A stretch of 64,000 nt of DNA from Tubulanus polymorphus (GCF_964204645.1 NC_134028.1:62001-126000), one strand, 5' to 3'. Shown: positions 6,370-17,600, counted from the first letter of the stretch. Made by a program: numbers and translations. The notes: a model not told the origin generated them from the sequence alone.

Positions 6370-8798
6370 TTGGTGAGTTAAATCAACCGGAATTAACCAA
6401 TGCTTCTCTGATTTCTTCCATTTCCAGGTCCGACGAACACGAAGAACCGGCACCAAACCAAGCGCGACGCGATCCGGTCACCGCTCTCGGGAGCCCGGTG
6501 GTCAACCTCACACGTTCACTCCGCCTAAGTCCGGCGCAACATCAGCTACTCCGAAAGGGCCTCACTTATTGCCCGACTCCAAAAATCGGTTCTGATGCCG
6601 CCGCGACCGAGCGCACCAAGGGAGTGTGCCGATTCAACCGGCTAGTGAAACTCGACCATCACTTCCGAGACAAACCGGACCGCGAGGCTCCGCGTTTCCG
6701 TCTGCCCAGCAGTTGGGCTCCGGATGAAATAGAACCAGTAATCGCCGGGTTCTGCAACGACGCGCACGAATTGGCTCAACAAACCAGGGATACGCGTCGC
6801 GTAAATGATAACCTCACTAAACAGGAACGCGAAGCCCTCCAGCAGCTGCGTGACAACACTAATATTGTCATCAAAGCCGCCGATAAGGGTTCCGCTACGG
6901 TTATCATGGACCGCGACGACTACGTCCACGAAGCCATGCGCCAACTAGCCGATCTCGAGTATTATCAGCCGCTGCAGCAACCGATCTTCGAACAGACCGG
7001 GGAAGAAATTCGCGAAATCATCGAAAATATGGCTCGACGAAAAATCATCCCGCTAAAAACCGCCGAATATCTATTACCGCCCGATAATCCGAAACAGAGG
7101 CAGTTCTATCTGCTTCCCAAAATCCATAAAGAACGCGAGAAGTGGACGGTACCCGATCGCGTACCGCCGGGGAGACCGATCGTCTCCGACTGCGGCTCCG
7201 AAACCTACGAAATTTCGGAATGGATCGACTACTATTTGCAGCCGATCGCCCGCGGTCACCCGTCGTACGTCAAAGATACCAACCACTTTCTAGATATTTT
7301 GGCCGGTAAACAATTTAGCGCCGATGCGTTACTCGTCACCATGGACATCGATTCGCTCTACACCAACATCCCCCACGAAGAGGGTATCGCCAGCATCCGA
7401 CAAGCTCTCCGAGATAACCCGAACCCGGGACGCCCGGATGCCGAGCTGCTGAAACTACTCGAAATCAGCCTGAAGAAAAATGACTTTAACTTTAACGAAA
7501 ACACATATTTACAGGTAAAAGGTACCGCAATGGGTAAGCGTTTTGCTCCTTCTTATGCCAATATCTTTGTAGCCGAATGGGAAAAAGAAGGTCTGTCCAG
7601 AAGCGAACTCCAACCATCGCTATACGCTCGGTTCATCGACGACATCTACATAGTTTGGGAACACGGCCGCGAAACGTTGATGCAATTCATCGACGTCCTA
7701 CAAACAGTGAGCCGATCCATCAAACTCAAGTTCGAAATCAGCGACACCAGCGTCAACTTCCTGGACGTAACCACTTTCAAAGGCCCGCGATTCGAGACAA
7801 GTGGCACAGTAGACACCAAAGTCTACTTCAAACCAACCGATTCGCATCAATTACTACATCGATCCTCGTTTCACCCTAAACACACATTTTCCGGTATAGT
7901 TAAAAGTCAAATTCTCCGGTTCCGGCGCATCTGCAATAACGATTCGGACTTACACGCAGCGTCCGGAACCGTCCTTAAAGTACTCAGAGGTCGTGGCTAC
8001 AAAGACCGCGAACTGCGACACATCAAAAGCCAAGCTCTACGGCACCACGCCGAACGAGATCTACGAGAACAACAACGGGCCGACGAACCGCCGAAAAAGC
8101 GTTTACCGCTTATCTTACCTCACTCCGAAGCCAACCGAACCCTAGCCCGTAACATCCGAACCAGATTTACGGAACTGGCTACGGCCACCGGCCGGTCTGA
8201 CGAGGTAACCACGGTCACCGCCTACACCAAGCACAAGAGTCTCAAAGATCTCCTAACTTCGTCGCAGCTCAAACCCACGGAGCCACCCCCTCCCCGAGTC
8301 CCCTCTTCACCGCATCGTAACAGAAATACTTCCGTTGTTTCCAATTCTTCTATTTCCAGGTCTACTCAAAGAACTCCGTCAACCCGACGTCGAGGCACCG
8401 AGAAATGCAGAACACCGAGATGTCGTACGTGTCCACTCGTCCGAGAAACAACCGTTTGCCGCAGCCACAACAAAATGCACGCGATCCGCAGCACAATTAA
8501 TTGCGCGACCCGTGAAATTGTATACTGCATCGAATGCACCAAGTGCAACATGCTGTACGTCGGCCAAACCGGAATGGCTCTACGAGAACGCGTCACTCAT
8601 CACGTCTCACGCATCAGAACGAAGAATTCGACTCCAGTCTCGGACCACTTCAACCAAGTCGACCACACCCGCGAACACTTTCGGGTGTACGGTCTCCAAC
8701 ACCTACCAGGCTCCACGAGACCGATCCGCGAAGCAGCCGAACAAGACTGGATACGACGACTCGACACGAACACGCCCCGAGGCATGAACGTCCCGTAG
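6339..8798 (+). CDS. PLE ORF2: reverse transcriptase with GIY-YIG endonuclease, copy 2
   Basis: This is the intact second frame of the full-length element. It is open from 6306, overlaps ORF1 and has no ATG, GTG or TTG before the GTG at 6498. The first ATG falls at residue 137 (counted from that GTG), inside the conserved ADKGSATVIMDR segment. I therefore place the start at the -1 frameshift entry, giving 819 residues fused to the 520 of ORF1 (1339 in total). Domains in order: PLE N-terminal segment, RT with catalytic Asp283 and FIDD (379-382), thumb, basic Ser/Pro linker (~590-632), Cys cluster (637-646) and a GIY-YIG nuclease (~674-766) with its Arg and Glu residues retained. Compared with copy 1 it has His144 and Ala694. 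Alternatives are reinitiation or splicing, but the candidate 55 nt intron at 6373-6427 does not keep the frame. Confidence 0.93.
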   Translation, partial: LSISETNGSTIGELNQPELTNASLISSISRSDEHEEPAPNQARRDPVTALGSPVVNLTRSLRLSPAQHQLLRKGLTYCPTPKIGSDAAATERTKGVCRFNRLVKLDHHFRDKPDREAPRFRLPSSWAPDEIEPVIAGFCNDAHELAQQTRDTRRVNDNLTKQEREALQQLRDNTNIVIKAADKGSATVIMDRDDYVHEAMRQLADLEYYQPLQQPIFEQTGEEIREIIENMARRKIIPLKTAEYLLPPDNPKQRQFYLLPKIHKEREKWTVPDRVPPGRPIVSDCGSETYEISEWIDYYLQPIARGHPSYVKDTNHFLDILAGKQFSADALLVTMDIDSLYTNIPHEEGIASIRQALRDNPNPGRPDAELLKLLEISLKKNDFNFNENTYLQVKGTAMGKRFAPSYANIFVAEWEKEGLSRSELQPSLYARFIDDIYIVWEHGRETLMQFIDVLQTVSRSIKLKFEISDTSVNFLDVTTFKGPRFETSGTVDTKVYFKPTDSHQLLHRSSFHPKHTFSGIVKSQILRFRRICNNDSDLHAASGTVLKVLRGRGYKDRELRHIKSQALRHHAERDLREQQRADEPPKKRLPLILPHSEANRTLARNIRTRFTELATATGRSDEVTTVTAYTKHKSLKDLLTSSQLKPTEPPPPRVPSSPHRNRNTSVVSNSSISRSTQRTPSTRRRGTEKCRTPRCRTCPLVRETTVCRSHNKMHAIRSTINCATREIVYCIECTKCNMLYVGQTGMALRERVTHHVSRIRTKNSTPVSDHFNQVDHTREHFRVYGLQHLPGSTRPIREAAEQDWIRRLDTNTPRGMNVP

Positions 8799-8912
8799 AC
8801 CGCCTCACTACAACAATTAACTCTCACTACTTTTTTACAGGGATAACCCGCTGCCCGTGCACTAGTGGGGTCTCCAAACCTTCGGTTTGGTCCCCTAACC
8901 TCTATCTCTAAA
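8799..8912 (+). other. 3' UTR and 3' terminus of PLE copy 2
   Basis: It matches 2400-2513 without a visible difference, including the TTTTTTACAG tract and the hairpin (8867-8895). The short UTR leads straight into the telomere-type units, as in copy 1. Confidence 0.8.
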
Positions 8913-8934
8913 CCTAACCCTAACCCTAACCCTA
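8913..8934 (+). repeat. Telomere-type CCTAAC repeats at PLE/satellite junction
   Basis: Three full CCTAAC units plus CCTA join the element to satellite DNA. The last CCTA (8931-8934) also belongs to the satellite consensus ACCTATCTATTTG, so the junction has about 4 nt of microhomology. The orientation is the same as the array at 2514-2567. Confidence 0.85.
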
Positions 8935-8935
8935 T

Positions 8936-9037
8936 CTATTTGAAATCAGTTCAGTACACCCTAACCCATCAATTAAGATAGAATTCATCATCTTTAGGAC
9001 CCTATTTTGCAAGAAAAATCTGTATCTTTCAGTCCAT
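8936..9037 (+). repeat. Satellite monomer type A (reference copy)
   Basis: This is the first complete A monomer. Its diagnostic blocks are TACACCCTAACCCATCAATT, AGATAGAATTC (an EcoRI site) and TTTTGCAAGAAAAATCTG. It contains CCCTAACCC (8959-8967), equal to one and a half telomere repeats. A common variant has TAGAACTC instead of the EcoRI site. Another (A*) has CAATTTAG, which puts a stop in the otherwise open frame. Confidence 0.9.
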
Positions 9038-9139
9038 CTACTCGAAATCAGTTCAGTTTACCTTAACCTATCATTTCAGATCGAGTCCATCATCTTCAGG
9101 AGCATAAATAGCCAGAAAATTCTTAATCTTTCCACCTAT
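9038..9139 (+). repeat. Satellite monomer type B (reference copy)
   Basis: The first complete B monomer begins CTACTCGAAATC. Its diagnostic blocks are TTTACCTTAACCTATCATTT, CAGATCGAGTCC and AGGAGCATAAATAGCC. Variants start CTGCTCG or CTATTCG, or carry AATAACC or GCCACG; these mark particular higher-order repeats. Confidence 0.9.
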
Positions 9140-9241
9140 CTATTTGAAATCAGTTCAATACGCCTTAACACATCTTTTCAGATTGAATCCATCATCTTCA
9201 GAACCAAAAGCAGCCAGAAAATTCTTAATCTTTCAACCTAT
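9140..9241 (+). repeat. Satellite monomer type C (reference copy)
   Basis: The first complete C monomer has diagnostic blocks AATACGCCTTAACACATC and AGAACCAAAAGCAGCC. A frequent second form has CGCCTTAGCCCATC with GAGTCC or CAGTCC and AAAGGCAGCC. C is absent from the A-B dimers scattered through the array. Confidence 0.9.
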
Positions 9242-11162
9242 CTATTTGAAATCAGTTCAGTACACCCTAACCCATCAATTAAGATAGAATTCATCATCTT
9301 TAGGACCCTATTTTGCAAGAAAAATCTGTATCTTTCAGTCCATCTACTCGAAATCAGTTCAGTTTACCTTAACCTATCATTTCAGATCGAGTCCATCATC
9401 TTCAGGAGCATAAATAGCCAGAAAATTCTTAATCTTTCCACCTATCTATTTGAAATCAGTTCAATACGCCTTAGCCCATCTTTTCAGATTGAGTCCATCA
9501 TCTTCAGAACCAAAAGCAGCCGGAAAATTCTGATTCTTTCAACCTATCTATTTGAAATCAGTTCAGTACACCCTAACCCATCAATTAAGATAGAATTCAT
9601 CATCTTTAGGACCCTATTTTGCAAGAAAAATCTGTATCTTTCAGTCCATCTACTCGAAATCAGTTCAATTTACCTTAACCTATCATTTCAGATCGAGTCC
9701 ATCATCTTCAGGAGCATAAATAGCCAGATAATTCTTAATCTTTCCACCTATCTATTTGAAATCAGTTCAATACGCCTTAGCCCATCTTTTCAGATTGAGT
9801 CCATCATCTTCAGAACCAAAAGCAGCCAGAAAATTCTGATTCTTTCCACCTATCTATTTGAAATCAGTTCAGTTCACCCTAACTCATCAATTAAGATAGA
9901 ATTCATCATCTTTAGGACCCTATTTTGCAAGAAAAATCTGTATCTTTCAGTCCATCTACTCGAAATCAGTTCAGTTTACCTTAACCTATCATTTCAGATC
10001 GAGTCCATCATCTTCAGGAGCATAAATAGCCAGAAAATTCTTAATCTTTCCACCTATCTATTTGAAATCAGTTCAATACGCCTTAGCCCATCTTTTCAGA
10101 TTGAGTCCATCATCTTCAGAACCAAAGGCAGCCAGAAAATTCTGATTCTTTCCACCTATCTATTTGAAATCAGTTCAGTTTACCCTAACTCATCAATTAA
10201 GATAGAATTCATCATCTTTAGGACCCTATTTTGCAAGAAAAATCTGTATCTTTCAGTCCATCTACTCGAAATCAGTTCAGTTTACCTTAACCTATCATTT
10301 CAGATCGAGTCCATCATCTTCAGGAGCATAAATAACCAGAAAATTCTTAATCTTTCAACCTATCTGTTTGAAATCAGTTCAGTACACCCTAACCCATCAA
10401 TTAAGATAGAATTCATCATCTTTAGGACCCTATTTTGCAAGAAAAATCTGTATCTTTCAGTCCATCTACTCGAAATCAGTTCAGTTTACCTTAACCTATC
10501 ATTTCAGATCGAGTCCATCATCTTCAGGAGCATAAATAACCAGAAAATTCTTAATCTTTCCACCTATCTATTTGAAATCAGTTCAATACGCCTTAGCCCA
10601 TCTTTTCAGATTCAGTCCATCATCTTCAGAACCAAAGGCAGCCAGAAAATTCTTAATCTTTCCACCTATCTGTTTGAAATCAGTTCAGTTCACCCTAACC
10701 CATCAATTTAGATAGAATTCATCATCTTTAGGACCCTATTTTGCAAGAAAAACCTGTATCTTTCAGTCCATCTGCTCGAAATTAGTTCAGTTTACCTTAA
10801 CCTATCATTTCAGATCGAGTCCATCATCTTCAGGAGCATAAATAGCCAGAAAATTCTTAATCTTTCCACCTATCTATTTGAAATCAGTTCAATACGCCTT
10901 AGCCCATCTTTTCAGATTGAGTCCATCATCTTCAGAACCAAAGGCAGCCAGAAAATTCTGATTCTTTCCACCTATCTATTTGAAATCAGTTCAGTTCACC
11001 CTAACTCATCAATTAAGATAGAATTCATCATCTTTAGGACCCTATTTTGCAAGAAAAACCTGTATCTTTCAGTCCATCTGCTCGAAATCAGTTCAGTTTA
11101 CCTTAACCTATCATTTCAGATCGAGTCCATCATCTTCAGGAGCATAAATAGCCAGAAAATTC

Positions 11163-11384
11163 TTAATCTTTCCACCTATCTATTTGAAATCAGTTCAATA
11201 CGCCTTAACACATCTTTTCAGATTGAATCCATCATCTTCAGAACCAAAAGCAGCCAGAAAATTCGTAATCTTTCAACCTATCTATTTGAAATCAGTTCAA
11301 TACGCCTTAACCCATCTTTTCAGATTGAGTCCATCATCTTCAGAACCAAAGGCAGCAAGAAAATTCTGATTCTTTCAACCTATC
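11163..11384 (+). repeat. C-C monomer junction marker of a large higher-order repeat
   Basis: Two C monomers sit side by side, joined by ATTCGTAATC and ending with GGCAGCAAGAAAATTC. The same junction recurs near 43003, 51265, 60343 and 63811. Those spacings are 31,819, 8,262, 9,078 and 3,468 bp; the last three are exact multiples of 102 and the first is 312 x 102 minus 5. It marks the start of one class of higher-order repeat. Confidence 0.75.
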
Positions 11385-14300
11385 TATTTGAAATCAGTTC
11401 AGTACACCCTTACCCATCAATTAAGATAGAATTCATCATCTTTAGGACCCTATTTTGCAAGAAAAATCTGTATCTTCCAGTCCATCTACTCGAAATCAGT
11501 TCAGTTTACCTTAACCTATAATTTCAGATCGAGTCCATCATCTTCAGGAGCATAAATAACCAGAAAATTCTTAATCTTTCCACCTATCTATTTGAAATCA
11601 GTTCAGTAAACCCTAACCCATCAATTAAGATAGAACTCATCATCTTTAGGACCCTATTTTGAAAGAAAAATCTGTATCTTTCAGTCCATCTGCTCGAAAT
11701 CAGTTCAGTTTACCTTAACCTATCATTTCAGATCGAGTCCATCATCTTCAGGAGCATAAATAGCCAGAAAATTCTTAATCTTTCCACCTATCCATTTGAA
11801 ATCAGTTCAATACGCCTTAACCCATCTTTTCAGATTGAATCCATCATCTTCAGAACCAAAAGCAGCCAGAAATTTCTGATTCTTTCAACCTATCTATTTG
11901 AAATCAGTTCAGTACACCCTAACCCATCAATTAAGATAGAACTCATCATCTTTAGGACCCTATTTTGCAAGAAAAATCTGTATCTTTTAGTCCATCAGCT
12001 CGAAATCAGTTCAGTTTACCTTAACCTATCATTTCAGATCGAGTCCATCATCTTCAGGAGCATAAATAGCCAGAAAATTCTTAATCTTTCCACCTATCTA
12101 TTTGAAATCAGTTCAATACGCCTTAGCCCATCTTTTCAGATTGAGTCCATCATCTTCAGAACCAAAGGCAGCCAGAAAATTCTGATTCTTTCCACCCATC
12201 TATTTGAAATCAGTTCAGTTCACCCTAGCCCATCAATTAAGGTAGAATTCATGATCTTTAGGACCCTATTTTGCAAGAAAAATCTGTATCTATCAGTCCA
12301 TCTACTCGAAATCAGTTCAGTCTACCTTAACCTATCATTTCAGATCGAGTCCATCATCTTCAGGAGCATAAATAGCCACGAAATTCTTAATCTTTCAACC
12401 TATCTGTTTGAAATCAGTTCAGTACACCCTAACCCATCAATTAAGATAGAATTCATCATCTTTAGGACCCTATTTTGCAAGAAAAATCTGTATCTTTCAG
12501 TCCATCTACTCGAAATCAGTTCAGTTTACCTTAACCTATCATTTCAGATCGAGTCCATCATCTTCAGGAGCATAAATAACCAGAAAATTCTTAATCTTTC
12601 CACCTATCTATTTGAAATCAGTTCAATACGCCTTAGCCCATCTTTTCAGATTCAGTCCATCATCTTCAGAACCAAAGGCAGCCAGAAAATTCTTAATCTT
12701 TCCACCTATCTGTTTGAAATCAGTTCAGTTCACCCTAACCCATCAATTTAGATAGAATTCATCATCTTTAGGACCCTATTTTGCAAGAAAAACCTGTATC
12801 TTTCAGTCCATCTGCTCGAAATTAGTTCAGTTTACCTTAACCTATCATTTCAGATCGAGTCCATCATCTTCAGGAGCATAAATAGCCAGAAAATTCTTAA
12901 TCTTTCCACCTATCTATTTGAAATCAGTTCAATACGCCTTAGCCCATCTTTTCAGATTGAGTCCATCATCTTCAGAACCAAAGGCAGCCAGAAAATTCTG
13001 ATTCTTTCCACCTATCTATTTGAAATCAGTTCAGTTCACCCTAACTCATCAATTAAGATAGAATTCATCATCTTTAGGACCCTATTTTGCAAGAAAAATC
13101 TGTATCTTTCAGTCCATCTACTCGAAATCAGTTCAGTTTACCTTAACCTATCATTTCAGATCGAGTCCATCATCTTCAGGAGCATAAATAACCGAAGATT
13201 CTTAATCTTTCAACCTATCTGTTTGAAATCAGTTCAGTACACCCTAACCCATCAATTAAGATAGAATTCATCATCTTTAGGACCCTATTTTGCAAGAAAA
13301 ATCTGTATCTTTCAGTCCATCTACTCGAAATCAGTTCAGTTTACCTTAACCTATCATTTCAGATCGAGTCCATCATCTTCAGGAGCATAAATAACCAGAA
13401 AATTCTTAATCTTTCCACCTATCTATTTGAAATCAGTTCAATACGCCTTAGCCCATCTTTTCAGTTTCAGTCCATCATCTTCAGAACCAAAGGCAGCCAG
13501 AAAATTCTTAATCTTTCCACCTATCTGTTTGAAATCAGTTCAGTTCACCCTAACCCATCAATTTAGAAAGAATTCATCATCTTTAGGACCCTATTTTGCA
13601 AGAAAAACCTGTATCTTTCAGTCCATCTGCTCGAAATCAGTTCAGTTTACCTTAACCTATCATTTCAGATCGAGTCCATCATCTTCAGGAGCATAAATAG
13701 CCAGAAAATTCTTAATCTTTCCACCTATCTATTTGAAATCAGTTCAATACGCCTTAACACATCTTTTCAGATTGAATCCATCATCTTCAGAACCAAAAGC
13801 AGCCAGAAAATTCTGATTCTTTCAACCTATCTATTTGAAATCAGTTCAGTACACCCTAACCCATCAATTAAGATAGAACTCATCATCTTTAGGACCCTAT
13901 TTTGCAAGAAAAATCTGTATCTTTCAGTCCATCTACTCGAAATCAGTTCAGTTTACCTTAACCTATCATTTCAGATCGAGTCCATCATCTTCAGGAGCAT
14001 AAATAGCCAGAAAATTCTTAATCTTTCCACCTATCTATTTGAAATCAGTTCAATACGCCTTAACACATCTTTTCAGATTGAATCCATCATCTTCAGAACC
14101 AAAAGCAGCCAGAAAATTCTTAATCTTTCAACCTATCTATTTGAAATCAGTTCAGTACACCCTAACCCATCAATTAAGATAGAATTCATCATCTTTAGGA
14201 CCCTATTTTGCAAGAAAAACCTGTATCTTTCAGTCCATCTACTTGAAATCAGTTCAGTTTACCTTAACCTATCATTTCAGATCGAGTCCATCATCTTCAG

Positions 14301-14641
14301 GAGCATAAATAGCCAGAAAATTCTTAATCTTTCCACCTATCTATTTGAAATCAGTTCAATACGCCTTAGCCCATCTTTTCAGATTGAGTCCATCATCTTC
14401 AGAACCAAAGGCAGCCAGAAAATTCTGATTCTTTCAACCTATCTATTTGAAATCAGTTCAGTTCACCCTAACCCATCAATTAAGATAGAATTCATCATCT
14501 TTAGGACCCTATTTTGCAAGAAAAATCTGTATCTTTCAGTCCATCTACTCGAAATCAGTTCAGTTTACCTTAACCTATCATTTCAGATCGAGTCCATCAT
14601 CTTCAGGAGCATAAATAGCCAGAAAATTCTTAATCTTTCCA

Positions 14642-17600
14642 CCTAACCATTTGAAATCAGTTCAGTACACCCTAACCCATCAATTAAGATAGAATTCATC
14701 ATCTTTAGGACCCTATTTTGCAAGAAAAATCTGTATCTTTCAGTCCATCTACTCGAAATCAGTTCAGTTTACCTTAACCTATCATTTCAGATCGAGTCCA
14801 TCATCTTCAGGAGCATAAATAGCCAGAAAATTCTTAATCTTTCCACCTATCTATTTGAAATCAGTTCAATACGCCTTAGCCCATCTTTTCAGATTCAGTC
14901 CATCATCTTCAGAATCAAAGGCAGCCAGAAAATTCTGATTCTTTCAACCTATCTATTTGAAATCAGTTCATTTCACCCTAACCCATCAATTAAGATAGAA
15001 TTCATCATCTTTAGGACCCTATTTTGCAAGAAAAATCTGTATCTTTCAGTCCATCTACTCGAAATCAGTTCAGTTTACCTTAACCTATCATTTCAGATCG
15101 AGTCCATCATCTTCAGGAGCATAAATAGCCAGAAAATTCTTAATCTTTCCACCTATCCATTTGAAATCAGTTCAGTACACCCTAACCCATCAATTAAGAT
15201 AGAATTCATCATCTTTAGGACCCTATTTTGCAAGAAAATCTGTATCTTTCAGTCCATCTACTCGAAATCAGTTCAGTTTACCTTAACCTATCATTTCAGA
15301 TCGAGTCCATCATCTTCAGGAGCATAAATAGCCAGAAAATTCTTAATCTTTCCACCTATCTATTTGAAATCAGTTCAATACGCCTTAGCCCATCTTTTCA
15401 GATTCAGTCCATCATCTTCAGAACCAAAGGCAGCCAGAAAATTCTGATTCTTTCAACCTATCTATTTGAAATCAGTTCAGTTCACCCTAACCCATCAATT
15501 AAGATAGAATTCATCATCTTTAGGACCCTATTTTGCAAGAAAAATCTGTATCTTTCAGTCCATCTATTCGAAATCAGTTCAGTTTACCTTAACCTATCAT
15601 TTCAGATCGAGTCCATCATCTTCAGGAGCATAAATAGCCAGAAAATTCGTAATCTTTCCACCTATCTATTTGAAATCAGTTCAGTACACCCTAACCCATC
15701 AATTAAGATAGAACTCATCATCTTTAGGACCCTATTTTGCAAGAAAAATCTGTATCTTTCAGTCCATCTACTCGAAATCAGTTCAGTCTACCTTAACCTA
15801 TCATTTCAGATCGAGTCCATCATCTTCAGGAGCATAAATAGCCAGAAAATTCTTAATCTTTCCACCTATCTATTTGAAATCAGTTCAATACGCCTTAACA
15901 CATCTTTTCAGATTGAATCCATCATCTTCAGAACCAAAAGCAGCCAGAAAATTCTGATTCTTTCAACCTATCTATTTGAAATCAGTTCAGTACACCCTAA
16001 CCCATCAATTAAGATAGAATTCATCATCTTTAGGACCCTATTTTGCAAGAAAAATCTGTATCTTTCAGTCCATCTACTCGAAATCAGTTCAGTTTACCTT
16101 AACCTATCATTTCAGATCGAGTCCATCATCTTCAGGAGCATAAATAGCCAGAAAATTCTTAATCTTTCCACCTATCTATTTGAAATCAGTTCAATACGCC
16201 TTAACACATCTTTTCAGATTGAATCCATCATCTTCAGAACCAAAAGCAGCCAGAAAATTCTTAATCTTTCAACCTATCTATTTGAAATCAGTTCAGTACA
16301 CCCTAACCCATCAATTAAGATAGAATTCATCATCTTTAGGACCCTATTTTGCAAGAAAAATCTGTATCTTTCAGTCCATCTACTCGAAATCAGTTCAGTT
16401 TACCTTAACCTATCATTTCAGATCGAGTCCATCATCTTCAGGAGCATAAATAGCCAGAAAATTCTTAATCTTTCCACCTATCTATTTGAAATCAGTTCAA
16501 TACGCCTTAGCCCATCTTTTCAGATTGAGTCCATCATCTTCAGAACCAAAAGCAGCCAGAAAATTCTGATTCTTTCAACCTATCTATTTGAAATCAGTTC
16601 AGTACACCCTAACCCATCAATTAAGATAGAATTCATCATCTTTAGGACCCTATTTTGCAAGAAAAATCTGTATCTTTCAGTCCATCTACTCGAAATCAGT
16701 TCAATTTACCTTAACCTATCATTTCAGATCGAGTCCATCATCTTCAGGAGCATAAATAGCCAGAAAATTCTTAATCTTTCCACCTATCTATTTGAAATCA
16801 GTTCAATACGCCTTAGCCCATCTTTTCAGATTGAGTCCATCATCTTCAGAACGAAAGGCAGCCAGAAAATTCTGATTCTTTCCACCTATCTATTTGAAAT
16901 CAGTTCAGTTCACCCTAACTCATCAATTAAGATAGAATTCATCATCTTTAGGACCCTATTTTGCAAGAAAAATCTGTATCTTTCAGTCCATCTACTCGAA
17001 ATCAGTTCAGTTTACCTTAACCTATCATTTCAGATCGAGTCCATCATCTTCAGGAGCATAAATAGCCAGAAAATTCTTAATCTTTCCACCTATCTATTTG
17101 AAATCAGTTCAATACGCCTTAGCCCATCTTTTCAGATTGAGTCCATCATCTTCAGAACCAAAGGCAGCCAGAAAATTCTGATTCTTTCCACCTATCTATT
17201 TGAAATCAGTTCAGTTTACCCTAACTCATCAATTAAGATAGAATTCATCATCTTTAGGACCCTATTTTGCAAGAAAAATCTGTATCTTTCAGTCCATCTA
17301 CTCGAAATCAGTTCAGTTTACCTTAACCTATCATTTCAGATCGAGTCCATCATCTTCAGGAGCATAAATAACCAGAAAATTCTTAATCTTTCAACCTATC
17401 TGTTTGAAATCAGTTCAGTACACCCTAACCCATCAATTAAGATAGAATTCATCATCTTTAGGACCCTATTTTGCAAGAAAAATCTGTATCTTTCAGTCCA
17501 TCTACTCGAAATCAGTTCAGTTTACCTTAACCTATCATTTCAGATCGAGTCCATCATCTTCAGGAGCATAAATAACCAGAAAATTCTTAATCTTTCCACC

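Larger units (their letters stand above)
2564..8934 (+). mobile_element. Full-length Penelope-like element, copy 2, telomere-repeat ended
   Basis: This is an apparently complete element of about 6.3 kb: terminal repeat, 2.1 kb non-coding 5' region, TATA promoter, ORF1 with SGNH hydrolase, -1 frameshift signal, ORF2 with RT and GIY-YIG, short 3' UTR with hairpin, and 3.7 CCTAAC units that merge into satellite DNA. Both frames are intact, so it may have been recently active. An SGNH/GDSL ORF together with C-rich telomeric 3' ends recalls the Terminon/Athena PLEs of bdelloid rotifers. Unlike the classical telomeric PLEs, its RT protein carries its own C-terminal endonuclease. Confidence 0.85.

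Noticed and set aside
6373-6427. A 55-nt intron between GTGAGT (6373) and TTTCCAG (6427) joining ORF1 to ORF2
   Set aside because: The ORF1 stop (6340-6342) lies upstream of the donor, and removing 55 nt would shift the frame away from ORF2. The frameshift explanation fits better. RNA junction reads would settle it.
8936-9241. Hammerhead ribozyme in the satellite minus strand (CTGAAGA...TCTGAAA in B and C monomers)
   Set aside because: The core boxes have plausible spacing, and satellites and PLEs can carry hammerheads. However, helix II has only 3 bp with a U-U mismatch at its base, and I could pair neither helix I nor helix III. A covariance-model search would decide.
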